NCBI GenBank assembly: GCA_035758825.1
Contig: DASTWA010000007.1
Coordinates: forward strand, 1 to 64,000
Source: JARIHD01 sp035758825
GTDB lineage: Bacteria; Patescibacteriota; Saccharimonadia; Saccharimonadales; UBA4665
DNA: 64,000 nucleotides
Direction of reading: 5' to 3'
Within the stretch, counting starts at the first letter, position 1, and every line of letters begins with the position of its first letter. Positions 33,368 through 42,741 of the stretch are shown here, one piece after another. Both the position numbers and the translations under genes were made by a program. The notes under the pieces were generated by a model. The model did no database searches. It was given only the letters and a program-made list of their open reading frames with translations, and was not told the origin of the DNA.

Positions 33368-34798
33368 GTGCTCACCAAACGTATAAAACGGCAGTACATT
33401 ATTTGTTCCGCATGTTTGGCCGTTGCGGCCGGTATGCTTTTGTCCCGGGTGTACAGCGCGCCACATTTGGCCTACACGATCATTTTGGCTGTCGTAACAT
33501 TGGTAAGCATTCGACGCCACAATGCCTGGACGCTGTTGTTCGTGACTGTCACAGCGCTAGGCATTGGCTGGTGGCGGGGCGGCGTATACATGGACAGGCT
33601 GGCGGTCAACGAGTCTCTCTACGGTCAAAAGGTGACGCTCGTAGGTAAAGCGACAGAGGATGCCGTGTATGGCAGGTATTACCAATTGGAATTCAGTCTG
33701 GCCGATGCCATGATTCTGTCCCCGGCGCAGGCCGGTCTATTGGGCAGCCTGACAATCCGCGGTTTTGGCGAGTCTGCCATATATAAGGGCGACATCGTCA
33801 GGGTGTCGGGCAAGCTCCGCCCGGCGCTGGGCAACGACATCTCTTCGGTTAGTTTTGCGACGCTCAAGGTAATAAAGCGCGATGCGTCATGGATTAACGG
33901 CCTGCGCCGGAAGTTTGCCGCGGGCGTCCAGTCGGCTCTCCCCGAACCCGTGGCGCCTTTTGTACTGGGACTGCTAATCGGGCAGCGTTCTACTCTGCCG
34001 GATGATGTGAGCGAACAGCTCAAGCATGTCGGCCTCACGCACATCATCGCGGTCTCCGGGTATAACCTTACCATTATAGTAGCAGCCTGCCGCAAAGCAT
34101 TATCGAATCGGTCCAAATACCAATCGACCATCCTTAGCTTCGGTCTGCTGGGGCTGTTCCTGCTGACGACAGGACTGAGTCCGCCAATTGTCCGGGCGAG
34201 CATTATTTGCATCCTTGGCATATGGGCCTGGTACTACGGCCGCGACCTGAAGCCGATGGTGCTACTTCTGACTGGTGCGGTCATTACCATTTTGGCGAAC
34301 CCCCTGTACATTTGGGGCAATGTAAGCTGGTACCTTTCGTTTTTGTCATTTTGTGGCGTACTGGTTATTGCTCCGATCATAAAAAAGCGGCTCTTCGGCC
34401 CGCGTGAGCCAAAGATGATTGCGGGGATTATTATTGAGACCATCGCCGCCAGCGTGCTGGTAATACCTTACGTGTTGTGCATTTTTGGGCAGGTATCGCT
34501 GGTGAGTCTTCCGGCGAATGTTCTGGTTGTCCCGCTCATACCGCTGGCGATGGTGCTGGGGCTTGTGGCCGGGCTGGCCGGGATGGTGATGCCGCTTATT
34601 GCGGGCTGGTTCGCTTGGCCGGCGAACCTGCTGCTTACGTATGTACTTGATGTTGTAGCTATATTCGATCGCATCCCCCACGCTTTTAAGGAAGGGGTCG
34701 CCATTTCTTGGGGGCAAATGGCAGCGGCCTATGCTATCATAAGTGTTGTATTAATTATTGTGCGAAACAAAACTCTCAAGTTAGCAAATCGCCAATAG
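33368..34798 (+). CDS. comEC: ComEC/Rec2-type DNA uptake channel, hydrolase domain absent
   Basis: 476 residues: N-terminal helices, an extracytoplasmic OB-like domain (about 70-180), and the competence core with HIIAVSGYN, GLSPPIVRASI and many membrane helices. The C-terminal metallo-beta-lactamase domain of long ComEC proteins is missing. ComEC carries single-stranded DNA across the membrane in transformation. The pilin and PilB-like genes at 39-41 kb and recA fit a competence role. The start is GTG 33368, 7 nt after TACAAT. Confidence 0.88.
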   Translation: MLTKRIKRQYIICSACLAVAAGMLLSRVYSAPHLAYTIILAVVTLVSIRRHNAWTLLFVTVTALGIGWWRGGVYMDRLAVNESLYGQKVTLVGKATEDAVYGRYYQLEFSLADAMILSPAQAGLLGSLTIRGFGESAIYKGDIVRVSGKLRPALGNDISSVSFATLKVIKRDASWINGLRRKFAAGVQSALPEPVAPFVLGLLIGQRSTLPDDVSEQLKHVGLTHIIAVSGYNLTIIVAACRKALSNRSKYQSTILSFGLLGLFLLTTGLSPPIVRASIICILGIWAWYYGRDLKPMVLLLTGAVITILANPLYIWGNVSWYLSFLSFCGVLVIAPIIKKRLFGPREPKMIAGIIIETIAASVLVIPYVLCIFGQVSLVSLPANVLVVPLIPLAMVLGLVAGLAGMVMPLIAGWFAWPANLLLTYVLDVVAIFDRIPHAFKEGVAISWGQMAAAYAIISVVLIIVRNKTLKLANRQ

Positions 34799-34822
34799 AC
34801 TACGGAGTGACCAATTACCGAT

Positions 34823-35419
34823 ATGTCCAACAAACATCCCCGTCCTAGCCGTACCGAAGTCAAATCTTCGATTATCCAAACAGCCCGCGAAATTGCCGCA
34901 ACCGAAGGATGGGCCGCCGTAACTGTGCGAAAGGTGGCCCAAAACATTGGGTATACGGCCCCGATTATCTACGAGCATTTTGGCAGCAAGGACGAAATGC
35001 TCAACCAGGTCCTCAAGTATGGGTATGATTTGCTTCATGATGACATGGTGCGGTCCGTAGAAAAAGAAACCGATAACGAGCAGCGGGTGCGAGCGATTGT
35101 TATGGCGTATTGGGACTTTGCACACAGAACACCAGAGTTGTACCAGCTGATGTACGGCATGGAAGGCGCCCGGGCTACCAGCGAGGCCGCACGGGACTTT
35201 GCCAGCCCGATGGTGGCGTTCATCACCAGCGAACTGATTCGTTACAGCCCTAGCCGTATTACTGCAAATAATGTAGCCCGGATCATGGTCGAAGCCTGGA
35301 GCTTCGTTCATGGTATGATCGCCCTCGATGTATCTGGCTACACTGTCAGGTTTGTAAAGAGCGACGATTTGCCCGAAGTGCTTACCGGCAATGTCATGGA
35401 GATTCTTAGGCGACAATAA
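34823..35419 (+). CDS. TetR-family transcriptional regulator
   Basis: 198 residues with the TetR HTH (IIQTAREIAATEGWAAVTVRK split from IGYTAPIIYEHFGSKDEM) and a ligand-binding domain containing WSFVHGM, as in the TetR_C WHG type. Its target and ligand cannot be told; it lies between comEC and yebC. Confidence 0.88.
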   Translation: MSNKHPRPSRTEVKSSIIQTAREIAATEGWAAVTVRKVAQNIGYTAPIIYEHFGSKDEMLNQVLKYGYDLLHDDMVRSVEKETDNEQRVRAIVMAYWDFAHRTPELYQLMYGMEGARATSEAARDFASPMVAFITSELIRYSPSRITANNVARIMVEAWSFVHGMIALDVSGYTVRFVKSDDLPEVLTGNVMEILRRQ

Positions 35420-35476
35420 CTCCTTGAGATGGTATAATTACCTCTATAGAATTGGCTAAACCAGGGAATTAGTACT

Positions 35477-36199
35477 ATGTCAGGACATTCAAAGTGGTCG
35501 ACTATTAAGCGACAAAAGGCTGTCACCGACGCCAAGCGCGGTGCAGTATTCACCAAACTTGGCAACCAGATTGCCATCGCAGCCCGTGGCGGCACCGACC
35601 CCACGACCAACTCAACGCTGGCAATGGTCATCGAAAAGGCAAAGGCTGCCAACATGCCGCTGAATAATATCGAGCGCGCCATCCAGCGGGTTGCCGACAA
35701 GAACGCCGCCGTCTTGCAGGAAGTGCTGTACGAAGGCTACGGCCCCGGCGGTGTGGCTATTTTGGTAGAAGCAGCAACCGATAACATCAACCGGACTTAC
35801 CCCGAGGTACGCTTGGCATTCTCTAAACATGGCGGGAACATCGCCGAGAAGGGAGCGGTCGCATTCCAGTTTGACCGTAAGGGTATGATTCGTGTCAAAG
35901 GCAAGGGCGACGAACTCATGCTGCAGGCGCTCGACGCCGGCGCCGACGACGTGCAGGAAGAGGGCGAAGAGTCAGTCGTGTACACCGACCCCAAAGCGCT
36001 TGCCCAAGTCCGGGACGCGCTTAAAGAAGCCGGCCTCCAAGTAACCGAAGCCGAATTGACCTATGTGCCGAACAATACGATCGGAGTGGCAGACAAAGAC
36101 ACTGCCGGCAAGATCATGCGCCTCATGGACGCCCTGGATGACATCGACGACGTAACGGCGACGCACGTCAATTTTGACATAGCAGAAGACCTGCTTTAA
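35477..36199 (+). CDS. yebC: YebC/PmpR-family protein
   Basis: 240 residues starting MSGHSKWSTIKRQKAVTDAKRG, with NMPLNNIERAIQ and YEGYGPGGVAI, all diagnostic. YebC relatives act as transcription regulators or, as recently shown for bacterial YebC, as translation factors for proline-rich stalls. It is the usual partner upstream of ruvC. A TATAAT at 35433-35438 precedes it. Confidence 0.96.
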   Translation: MSGHSKWSTIKRQKAVTDAKRGAVFTKLGNQIAIAARGGTDPTTNSTLAMVIEKAKAANMPLNNIERAIQRVADKNAAVLQEVLYEGYGPGGVAILVEAATDNINRTYPEVRLAFSKHGGNIAEKGAVAFQFDRKGMIRVKGKGDELMLQALDAGADDVQEEGEESVVYTDPKALAQVRDALKEAGLQVTEAELTYVPNNTIGVADKDTAGKIMRLMDALDDIDDVTATHVNFDIAEDLL

Positions 36200-36218
36200 A
36201 TTTGCGTCAGGAGGGTTG

Positions 36219-36695
36219 ATGCGCATATTGGGGATTGACCCGGGGACCGGCATACTGGGGTTCGGTATTATCGAGTTAAAGGGGCGTAAGCCATTGCTCG
36301 TTGACGCCGGTGTTATCCGGACGCCGGTCAAAGAAGATGACGCCATCCGTCTGGAGACCATCTTTAATGAACTGACAGACATTATTACGAGTAGCAAGCC
36401 CGATGTCATGTCGGTCGAAAAACTATTCTTTGCCCGCAACGTGACCACGGCAATGACCGTCGCCCAGGCGCGGGGTGTTGTGCTTTTGTGCGGCCGCCAG
36501 GCTGGCCTGCCGATTTTTGAGTACACCCCGATGCAGATCAAGCAGGCTACGACGGGCTACGGCAAGGCCGACAAAAAACAGATACAAGAGATGGTCCGCG
36601 TACTGCTGGGGCTTATCGAAGTCCCCAAGCCGGATGACTGTGCCGACGCCCTGGCTGCCGCAATAACCCACGCAAACACCCTTAATGTGTCATAA
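36219..36695 (+). CDS. ruvC: Holliday junction endonuclease RuvC
   Basis: 158 residues with the acidic catalytic set D7 (GIDPGTG), E67 (SVEKLFF), D140 and D143 (DDCADALA). It cleaves Holliday junctions with RuvAB. AGGAGG precedes the ATG at 36219; the TTG at 36216 is too close to it. Same transcription unit as yebC and ruvA. Confidence 0.96.
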   Translation: MRILGIDPGTGILGFGIIELKGRKPLLVDAGVIRTPVKEDDAIRLETIFNELTDIITSSKPDVMSVEKLFFARNVTTAMTVAQARGVVLLCGRQAGLPIFEYTPMQIKQATTGYGKADKKQIQEMVRVLLGLIEVPKPDDCADALAAAITHANTLNVS

Positions 36696-36703
36696 TACAT
36701 CTG

Positions 36704-37282
36704 ATGATTGCTTTACTTGCCGGCGTAATCGCCGAAAAAATTGGTGATACCGTGGTCGTCGACGTCCAAGGCGTCGGCTACGGAGTACTTGTTACGAACG
36801 AGGATTTTGGTGTGCTTGCTGCTGGCGCATCGGTCCGACTGTACATCTATGAACATATCCGCGAAAACAGCCACGACCTGTTCGGGTTTGCCCGCCTGGA
36901 CACCAAACAGCTTTTCGAGCAGCTACTAGACGTAAATGGTGTCGGTCCCAAAATGGCCCTGAACGTGCTGGGCATCGGGTCGGCCAACGAAGTGCGCCAG
37001 GCAATCGCCGCCGGGGATACGAAGTCCATCCAGCGGGCTAATGGCGTCGGCAAACGGGTGGCAGAGCGCATTATTGTGGAACTCAAGGACAAGGTCGGAC
37101 TGGAGGGCGTGGATCTGTCCACTACCGGCATGCTGCAATCTGACGCCCACATCCGAAGGGACGAGGCCGCCGACGCCTTGGTTGCCCTGGGATATTCCGC
37201 GCAGGATGCGGCCGAAGCCTTGCTTGGCGTGCCAGCCGACCTGCCCCTAGAAGAACGTATCAAACAAGCCCTTAAGCGGTAG
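36704..37282 (+). CDS. ruvA: Holliday junction branch migration protein RuvA
   Basis: 192 residues: OB domain (MIALLAGVIAEKIGDTVVVD), two HhH motifs (VNGVGPKMALNVLG and ANGVGKRVAERII) and the small C-terminal domain that contacts RuvB. It starts 8 bp after ruvC. Confidence 0.96.
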   Translation: MIALLAGVIAEKIGDTVVVDVQGVGYGVLVTNEDFGVLAAGASVRLYIYEHIRENSHDLFGFARLDTKQLFEQLLDVNGVGPKMALNVLGIGSANEVRQAIAAGDTKSIQRANGVGKRVAERIIVELKDKVGLEGVDLSTTGMLQSDAHIRRDEAADALVALGYSAQDAAEALLGVPADLPLEERIKQALKR

Positions 37283-37299
37283 AGTATACTTAAATAACA

Positions 37300-38331
37300 G
37301 TGATAGAACGTATTGTAAACACCGGTACTGATGACGACGACCAACAGGAGCAAGAACTCGAGAATACGCTGCGCCCGCGTGATTTTGCCAATTACATCGG
37401 CCAGGAGCGTCTTAAGCAAAACCTGAAGCTGGCCATTGATGCCGCCAAAAAACGCGGCGACCCGCTTGACCACATTCTGCTATACGGCCCTCCGGGCCTG
37501 GGAAAAACTACGATGGCGAGCGTTATCGCCAACGAGATGGGCGCCCAGATCCGGATTACCTCGGGACCGGCAATCGAACGGGCGGGTGATTTGGCGAGCC
37601 TGCTCACCAACCTTCAAGATGGTGACATGCTGTTTATCGACGAAATCCACCGCCTCAACCGGACGGTCGAAGAAGTGTTGTATTCGGCTATGGAGGACTA
37701 CAAGCTGGATATTATGCTTGGCAAGGGCCCGAGCGCCCGCAGCCTTCGGTTGGATCTCCCCAAATTTACACTGATAGGAGCCACGACCCGGACCGGCGCG
37801 CTGGCTGCGCCGCTGCGGGATCGTTTTGGCATAATCCATCGCCTCGAATTCTATACTCACGACGAGATCCAACAAATCATCCGCCGTGCCGCCGACATCC
37901 TGAATGTTCAGATCAATGCCGATGCTGCAAAGGAATTGGCCCGTCGTGCCCGGCTGACGCCGCGCATTGCCAACCGGCTGCTTAAGCGTGTGCGTGACTA
38001 TGCCGACGTAAATGGTGACGGTATCATCGATACGGTCATAAGCCTGGATGCGCTCAAATTACTAGAAGTCGATGAGCTGGGGCTAGACCCCGCGGACCGC
38101 ATGCTGCTCGAAGCCATCATCGACAATTACAAAGGCGGCCCAGTAGGCGTGGAGACACTGGCGGCATTGACCGCCGAAGAGCGCAGTACAATCGAAGATT
38201 TTTATGAACCCTACCTGATGCAGATCGGCCTGCTGGAGCGTACGCCCCGCGGCCGCAAGGTTACCCCTAAGACTTACAAGCATCTCGGCAGAACGCCGCC
38301 CGCCCCGGCCGACGGCCCCAGCCTGCTATAA
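37300..38331 (+). CDS. ruvB: Holliday junction helicase RuvB
   Basis: 343 residues. Walker A GPPGLGKTT, Walker B FIDEIHRLNR, sensor 1 GATTRTGALAAPLRDRFG and the winged helix at the C-terminus (EPYLMQIGLLERTPRGR). GTG start at 37300, 9 nt after TATACT. Motor of branch migration. Confidence 0.97.
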   Translation: MIERIVNTGTDDDDQQEQELENTLRPRDFANYIGQERLKQNLKLAIDAAKKRGDPLDHILLYGPPGLGKTTMASVIANEMGAQIRITSGPAIERAGDLASLLTNLQDGDMLFIDEIHRLNRTVEEVLYSAMEDYKLDIMLGKGPSARSLRLDLPKFTLIGATTRTGALAAPLRDRFGIIHRLEFYTHDEIQQIIRRAADILNVQINADAAKELARRARLTPRIANRLLKRVRDYADVNGDGIIDTVISLDALKLLEVDELGLDPADRMLLEAIIDNYKGGPVGVETLAALTAEERSTIEDFYEPYLMQIGLLERTPRGRKVTPKTYKHLGRTPPAPADGPSLL

Positions 38332-38352
38332 CCTGATATAATTAGGGGTAAT

Positions 38353-39129
38353 ATGGATAAAGATTCGCAACCTAACGCTCAGCCGCCGTCAGGCGGCCAA
38401 ACGCCGCCGACAGATTATTCTAAGCCAGTCGCCTGGGACGAATATGGCCGGCCATTGTATGCGCACCCTCCGGAGGCGCAGCCGCAGCAGTTCGTGCACA
38501 TCGCCAGGTCAATCAACCCTGTCGAACAAAAGATCGATCCTGCCATCCTGCAAAAGTATGAGGATTCACGCAAGAAATACCCCAACCTGAATTTGAGTAA
38601 GGGCGAATATATTATTACGGCCGTAAAGCGCCATGTGATTGGCATTTTCCAGATTTGGTTTGTGGTCGCGGCGATTATTGTGACCTTCGGCGGTTTGCTG
38701 GGTACGCTCTTTTTTGGCGGTGCAACCGAGTCGCTGTCTATGTTCGGCGATAGTGCCGACATTACCGGCCTGGGAGCGGCGGTCATGATTTTGTTCTTTG
38801 CCCTGGCAATCGGCGGCGGGTTTATTGCCACCTATATTTATAACGCCAACCGCTTTTATCTGACGAACGAAAGCGTGATCCAAGAGATCCAAACTGGTAT
38901 TTTTTCACAGCACGAGCAGACGGTGAGCCTGGCCAACATCGAAGACGCCAGCTACAAGCAGCACGGGATTATCCAGCAGATGTTTAACTACGGAACAATC
39001 CGCTTGTCGACCGAAGGCGACGAAACGACGTACCGTTTTACGTACGTGTCTAATCCTAAGCGTCACATCGCCACTCTCAACAATGCCGTCGAGGCATTCA
39101 AGAACGGCCGGCCGGTCGTTAACGACTAA
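38353..39129 (+). CDS. Membrane protein with bacterial PH domain (YdbS/YdbT-like)
   Basis: 258 residues: Pro/Gln-rich N-terminus (about 1-60), two membrane helices (about 97-118 and 138-158), then a bPH2 domain (NRFYLTNESVIQEIQTGIFS, VSLANIEDASYKQ, YGTIRLSTEG). Function unknown. TATAAT precedes the ATG by 10 nt. Its 3' end overlaps the convergent pilin gene by 4 nt. Confidence 0.8.
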   Translation: MDKDSQPNAQPPSGGQTPPTDYSKPVAWDEYGRPLYAHPPEAQPQQFVHIARSINPVEQKIDPAILQKYEDSRKKYPNLNLSKGEYIITAVKRHVIGIFQIWFVVAAIIVTFGGLLGTLFFGGATESLSMFGDSADITGLGAAVMILFFALAIGGGFIATYIYNANRFYLTNESVIQEIQTGIFSQHEQTVSLANIEDASYKQHGIIQQMFNYGTIRLSTEGDETTYRFTYVSNPKRHIATLNNAVEAFKNGRPVVND

Positions 39130-39602
39130 TTAAGGCTGCTTTTTACGTACTTTTCGCCGCCCTCGAGTGTTGCGGTCAGCGTATACTGCGTGCAGGTTAC
39201 ATCAGCGGCTACGCAAGGGGACCCGTCGGCGGTAGTGGCTTGGTACGAATAGCAATTCTTGGTTGGCTGTGCAGTAAAGATTGGTTGTTGGTTGGCTGTG
39301 CAGTCGTTACTTTTTTTGTCCCAGCTGGGGTCACGCATGTCTCCGAGGTTGATCTCTTTCATGTTTTTTGTGCGCCATGATTCGCTGTTCAGCTCCGTGA
39401 TGTTAGGGTATTGACTGTATTTGGCGTAGTAGTTTTCCAGCTGGCTTTGAATGACGTCAATGTTCGCCTGGCGGTTCGAATTACGGTTTGTGACCTGGAC
39501 GCCGCTATACGTCATAGCTACAAGCGTAGCCAAAATGCCGACGACGACGGTCAGAATGAGAAGTTCAATGAGAGTGAAGCCTTGCTCGCGCTCGATGCTC
39601 AT
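39126..39602 (-). CDS. Type IV pilin-like protein
   Basis: 158 residues with a class III signal: EREQGFTLIELLILTVVVGI, where cleavage would fall after Gly with Phe at +1 and Glu at +5. A hydrophobic helix and a globular domain with C-terminal Cys residues follow. Assembled into pili by PilB/PilC-type machinery, possibly for DNA uptake or attachment. The PilB-like ATPase lies 66 bp upstream on the same strand. Confidence 0.9.
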   Translation of the reverse strand: MSIEREQGFTLIELLILTVVVGILATLVAMTYSGVQVTNRNSNRQANIDVIQSQLENYYAKYSQYPNITELNSESWRTKNMKEINLGDMRDPSWDKKSNDCTANQQPIFTAQPTKNCYSYQATTADGSPCVAADVTCTQYTLTATLEGGEKYVKSSLN

Positions 39603-39668
39603 AAAATCAATACCCCTAAGGTAACTTATAATTGTAAATCTAGGGTGATTATACCAGTTTTTGGCCGA

Positions 39669-40985
39669 TTATGCTGTGCTTGTCCGCAGGACTTCGGATA
39701 CGGTCGTTTCTCCACGGAGAGCTTTTATGAGGCCGTCCAAACCCATTGGCACAAAACCCTCCTTTAGGGCAGTGGAATGCAGGCGACGACCGGCAGTATG
39801 GTCTAGCAGCTCTTTTTGGATTGCCATGGTAACGGGTAGGACTTCGACGATTGCGATGCTGCCTTGGTAGCCCGTATGATGGCAGGCCTCGCAGCCTTCG
39901 TCGTTGGCCCGCCACAGGCTGGTGATTTTTGCAGGCGTTGTATTGACATGTTTATTGTCTCCCACGCCTTCTTTTGCAGCCAGTTGTTCTAGCTCGTGGA
40001 CTTTGCGTTTTGCCGTGGCGGATGTCATGCCAAAGATTTTCTCGATTTCGGCAATTTGCTCCGGCGCCGGCATATACCGTTCACGGCAGTGGGTGCAGAG
40101 CTGACGAACGAGCCGCTGGCTGATGACCGTCCTGGTGGCCGTGGCAAGCAGGTAGGGTTCGTCGCTCATAGTCCTAAGATGGGCCAATCCGGCACTAGCG
40201 GAGTCGCTGTGGATACCAGCAATCACCAGATGCCCGCCCATGGCCGCCTGGATGGCGAGAGCGGCGGTCGGTTTGTCCGGGAGGCTGCCGACCATCAGCA
40301 CATTGGGGTCCTGGTTCAGCGCGGCTTGCAGGCCGTCCAAATAGGTTATACCGCGCTGCGGGCGGACCCGGGTTTGGCTCGCCCCTGGCAAACGGAATTC
40401 AATGGCGGATTCGACGGTCGATATGCTGATCGCCGGAGAGTTGAGTACCTGCAGCAGGCTGTGAATAGTTGTTGTTTTGCCGCTTCGGCGCGGGGCTGCG
40501 ACCAGGATCAGGCCGTGGGAGTGTGCAAGAGCATCTCGAATAGTCCTGAGGTTCTCGCCCCAGAAACCGAGACCCTCCAGAGAGAGGGGCTTGTTCAACC
40601 GGCGGTTGATGTGCATGACGACCTTTTCGCCGCCAACCACGGGGAGCGTCGTAACCTGCACCTCGAACTGCTCTTCTCCGACAAGGGTGGCGTATTGGCC
40701 CTCCTGGGGCATGTAATCATCCTCGGCGTTCAGGTGGGCGAGGGTTTTGATTTGCCCCACGACTGCCGGAAGTGACGCGACGGGGAGTTTATGGACACCT
40801 TTTAGCATGCCGTCAATACGGTAGCGCACAAGCACAAACCGTTCGTGGGGTTCGATATGAATATCGCTGGCGCGGTGTTTGACAGCGTGCTCTACGAGCA
40901 TGCCGATGGTCTGCAAGACTTGCTCATCGCTGAACTTATCCGCGCCGCCAAGCAGTTTGCCTAAAAAGGAATCCTTAACACCCAT
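39669..40985 (-). CDS. PilB/GspE-family ATPase with degenerate active site
   Basis: 438 residues. The N2 domain (ASDIHIEPHERFVLVRYRIDG) and the tetracysteine zinc site (CTHC, CEACHHTGYQGS) are present. The Walker A reads APRRSGKTTT (164-173) instead of GPTGSGKTTT, the Asp-box is VESAIE, and the Walker B/GEIRD segment reads MVGSLPD with Ser234 where the catalytic Glu should be. Lys170 and the His of the AGIHSDSA segment remain. It probably assembles with pilus machinery but may be a poor ATPase, or a paralogue to a full PilB elsewhere. The N1 domain is also missing. Confidence 0.85.
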   Translation of the reverse strand: MGVKDSFLGKLLGGADKFSDEQVLQTIGMLVEHAVKHRASDIHIEPHERFVLVRYRIDGMLKGVHKLPVASLPAVVGQIKTLAHLNAEDDYMPQEGQYATLVGEEQFEVQVTTLPVVGGEKVVMHINRRLNKPLSLEGLGFWGENLRTIRDALAHSHGLILVAAPRRSGKTTTIHSLLQVLNSPAISISTVESAIEFRLPGASQTRVRPQRGITYLDGLQAALNQDPNVLMVGSLPDKPTAALAIQAAMGGHLVIAGIHSDSASAGLAHLRTMSDEPYLLATATRTVISQRLVRQLCTHCRERYMPAPEQIAEIEKIFGMTSATAKRKVHELEQLAAKEGVGDNKHVNTTPAKITSLWRANDEGCEACHHTGYQGSIAIVEVLPVTMAIQKELLDHTAGRRLHSTALKEGFVPMGLDGLIKALRGETTVSEVLRTSTA

Positions 40986-41084
40986 TGCTAGCTACCCATT
41001 ATAGCGAAAACCATAACCGTAATACAAAAAACTTGCACACAATGGCAAAGTATTATTTCTTACAAGCATAAACATAAAAACTGG

Positions 41085-41090
41085 TATAAT
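41085..41090 (+). promoter_or_regulatory. -10 box of recA
   Basis: TATAAT about 44 nt upstream of recA, leaving a leader that ends in GGAGGG; one of the clearer leadered genes here. No LexA-like operator was seen. Confidence 0.6.
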
Positions 41091-41133
41091 ATAGTGAACG
41101 ACTTGGTGGGGATAACAATACGGAGGGTTAACC

Positions 41134-42168
41134 ATGGCTGACAAAAAGGGAACAAAAGCAGAGAGCGAAGCGCATTCGGTGTCGGAAGGCAAGACCAAGG
41201 CATTAGGCCTTGCCATGGAACAGATCGAAAAGCAGTTCGGTAAGGGATCGATTATGAAGCTTGGCGAAGGCAATGCCTACGCCCAGGTAGAGACTATCCC
41301 CACCGGCAGCATTTCGCTGGATTTGGCGCTGGGCGGCGGTTTGCCAAAGGGGCGCATCGTCGAAATATATGGACCGGAGAGCTCTGGCAAGACCACCTTG
41401 ACCCTGCACGCAATCGCCGAGGTCCAAAAGAATGGCGGCACAGCGGCATTTATTGATGCCGAGCATGCGCTTGACCCGTCATATGCAAAGCGCATCGGCG
41501 TAGATGTCGAGAACCTATTGCTTAGCCAACCGGACAACGGTGAGCAGGCGCTGGAAATCACCGAAACGCTTGTCCGAAGCAACGCTGTCGATATTATTGT
41601 AGTTGACTCTGTTGCTGCCTTGGTCCCCCGCGCCGAAATCGAAGGTGATATGGGCGACTCACTGCCAGGTCTGCAGGCCCGCTTAATGAGCCAGGCGCTG
41701 CGCAAGCTCACCGGTGTCATCAACCGTTCAAAAGCCACGGTAATCTTCATTAACCAGATCCGTATGAAGATCGGTGTTATGTTCGGAAACCCCGAGACAA
41801 CTACCGGCGGCAATGCCCTTAAATTCTACGCCTCGGTCCGCATGGATATCCGCCGTACCGGTCAGATCAAGCAAGGCGACCAGGTTATCGGTAACCGCAC
41901 CAGGGTCAAAGTAGTCAAAAACAAGATCGCACCGCCGTTCCGCGAAGCCGAGTTCGATATTATGTACAACGAAGGCATTAGCCGGAGCGGTGATGTTCTC
42001 GACATTGCCGTCAACCGCAACATTGTCGAAAAGAGCGGAGCGTGGTTTGCCTACAACGACCAAAAAATAGGGCAGGGCCGCGAAGCAGCCAAGACCTACC
42101 TCAATGAGAATCCAAAGGTAATCGAAGAATTAACCAAGAAAATCCGTGACGCTGCAGCGGCAGAATAA
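41134..42168 (+). CDS. recA: Recombinase RecA
   Basis: 344 residues, family length. GPESSGKTT Walker A, IIVVDSVAALVPRAEIEGDMG, and the L2 loop region (GVMFGNPETTTGGNALKFYAS). It forms filaments on single-stranded DNA for strand exchange. GGAGGG ribosome-binding site. recX follows three genes later. Confidence 0.98.
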   Translation: MADKKGTKAESEAHSVSEGKTKALGLAMEQIEKQFGKGSIMKLGEGNAYAQVETIPTGSISLDLALGGGLPKGRIVEIYGPESSGKTTLTLHAIAEVQKNGGTAAFIDAEHALDPSYAKRIGVDVENLLLSQPDNGEQALEITETLVRSNAVDIIVVDSVAALVPRAEIEGDMGDSLPGLQARLMSQALRKLTGVINRSKATVIFINQIRMKIGVMFGNPETTTGGNALKFYASVRMDIRRTGQIKQGDQVIGNRTRVKVVKNKIAPPFREAEFDIMYNEGISRSGDVLDIAVNRNIVEKSGAWFAYNDQKIGQGREAAKTYLNENPKVIEELTKKIRDAAAAE

Positions 42169-42199
42169 AAAAGCAGCGTAGCACGCGCAAGGCACACGC

Positions 42200-42733
42200 A
42201 TGACGTACCCACCAGTTATTGTGGTAGATAAAGACGATATTGAAATCGGCAATGTAATGCTTGCCGAGGTCTGGAAAAAGGGCTTATATCATCGGATATC
42301 GCGTGTTATGGTCGAAGACGTTTCGGGCAAGGTGTTGCTTCAGCGCCGGAGCCCCGAGATGGGCCTTTATCCAAACAGGTGGGACTGTTCAGCAGGCGGG
42401 CATGTCGATGAAGGCATGACGTATCTTGGGGCCGCCAAACAAGAGGCGGCCGAAGAAATTGGCCTCGAAGAGGCGACGCTCGAGGAGATTGGTTATTTTT
42501 TCTTGCGGGCCGAATTTGAGGGACGAAAGATGTACAACTTCAATCGGCTCTACAGACTGCGGGTCGATGTAACTGATTTTACGGTTGAAGAACATGAGGT
42601 TGCTGCTGTCGCCTGGTTTACTAAAGAAGAGCTAGAGCGTATGGCCGCCGAAGACCCCCAGCAGCTCTCTGCTGGACTCCGCTACGTGATAAATAACTAT
42701 TATCACAGTAGTTTGTACGCCGGTGTACAATAA
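42200..42733 (+). CDS. NUDIX hydrolase (IDI/YfcD-like)
   Basis: 177 residues. The NUDIX box GGHVDEGMTYLGAAKQEAAEEIGL-type segment (about 73-96) keeps the EEIG metal ligands. It has Met where the first Glu is usual and Gln in place of Arg. The DKDDIEIG start and QRRSPEMGLYPNRWDCSAGGH context resemble the isopentenyl-diphosphate-isomerase-like branch. Substrate unknown. Follows recA by 31 bp. Confidence 0.8.
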   Translation: MTYPPVIVVDKDDIEIGNVMLAEVWKKGLYHRISRVMVEDVSGKVLLQRRSPEMGLYPNRWDCSAGGHVDEGMTYLGAAKQEAAEEIGLEEATLEEIGYFFLRAEFEGRKMYNFNRLYRLRVDVTDFTVEEHEVAAVAWFTKEELERMAAEDPQQLSAGLRYVINNYYHSSLYAGVQ

Positions 42734-42741
42734 TAGTAGCT

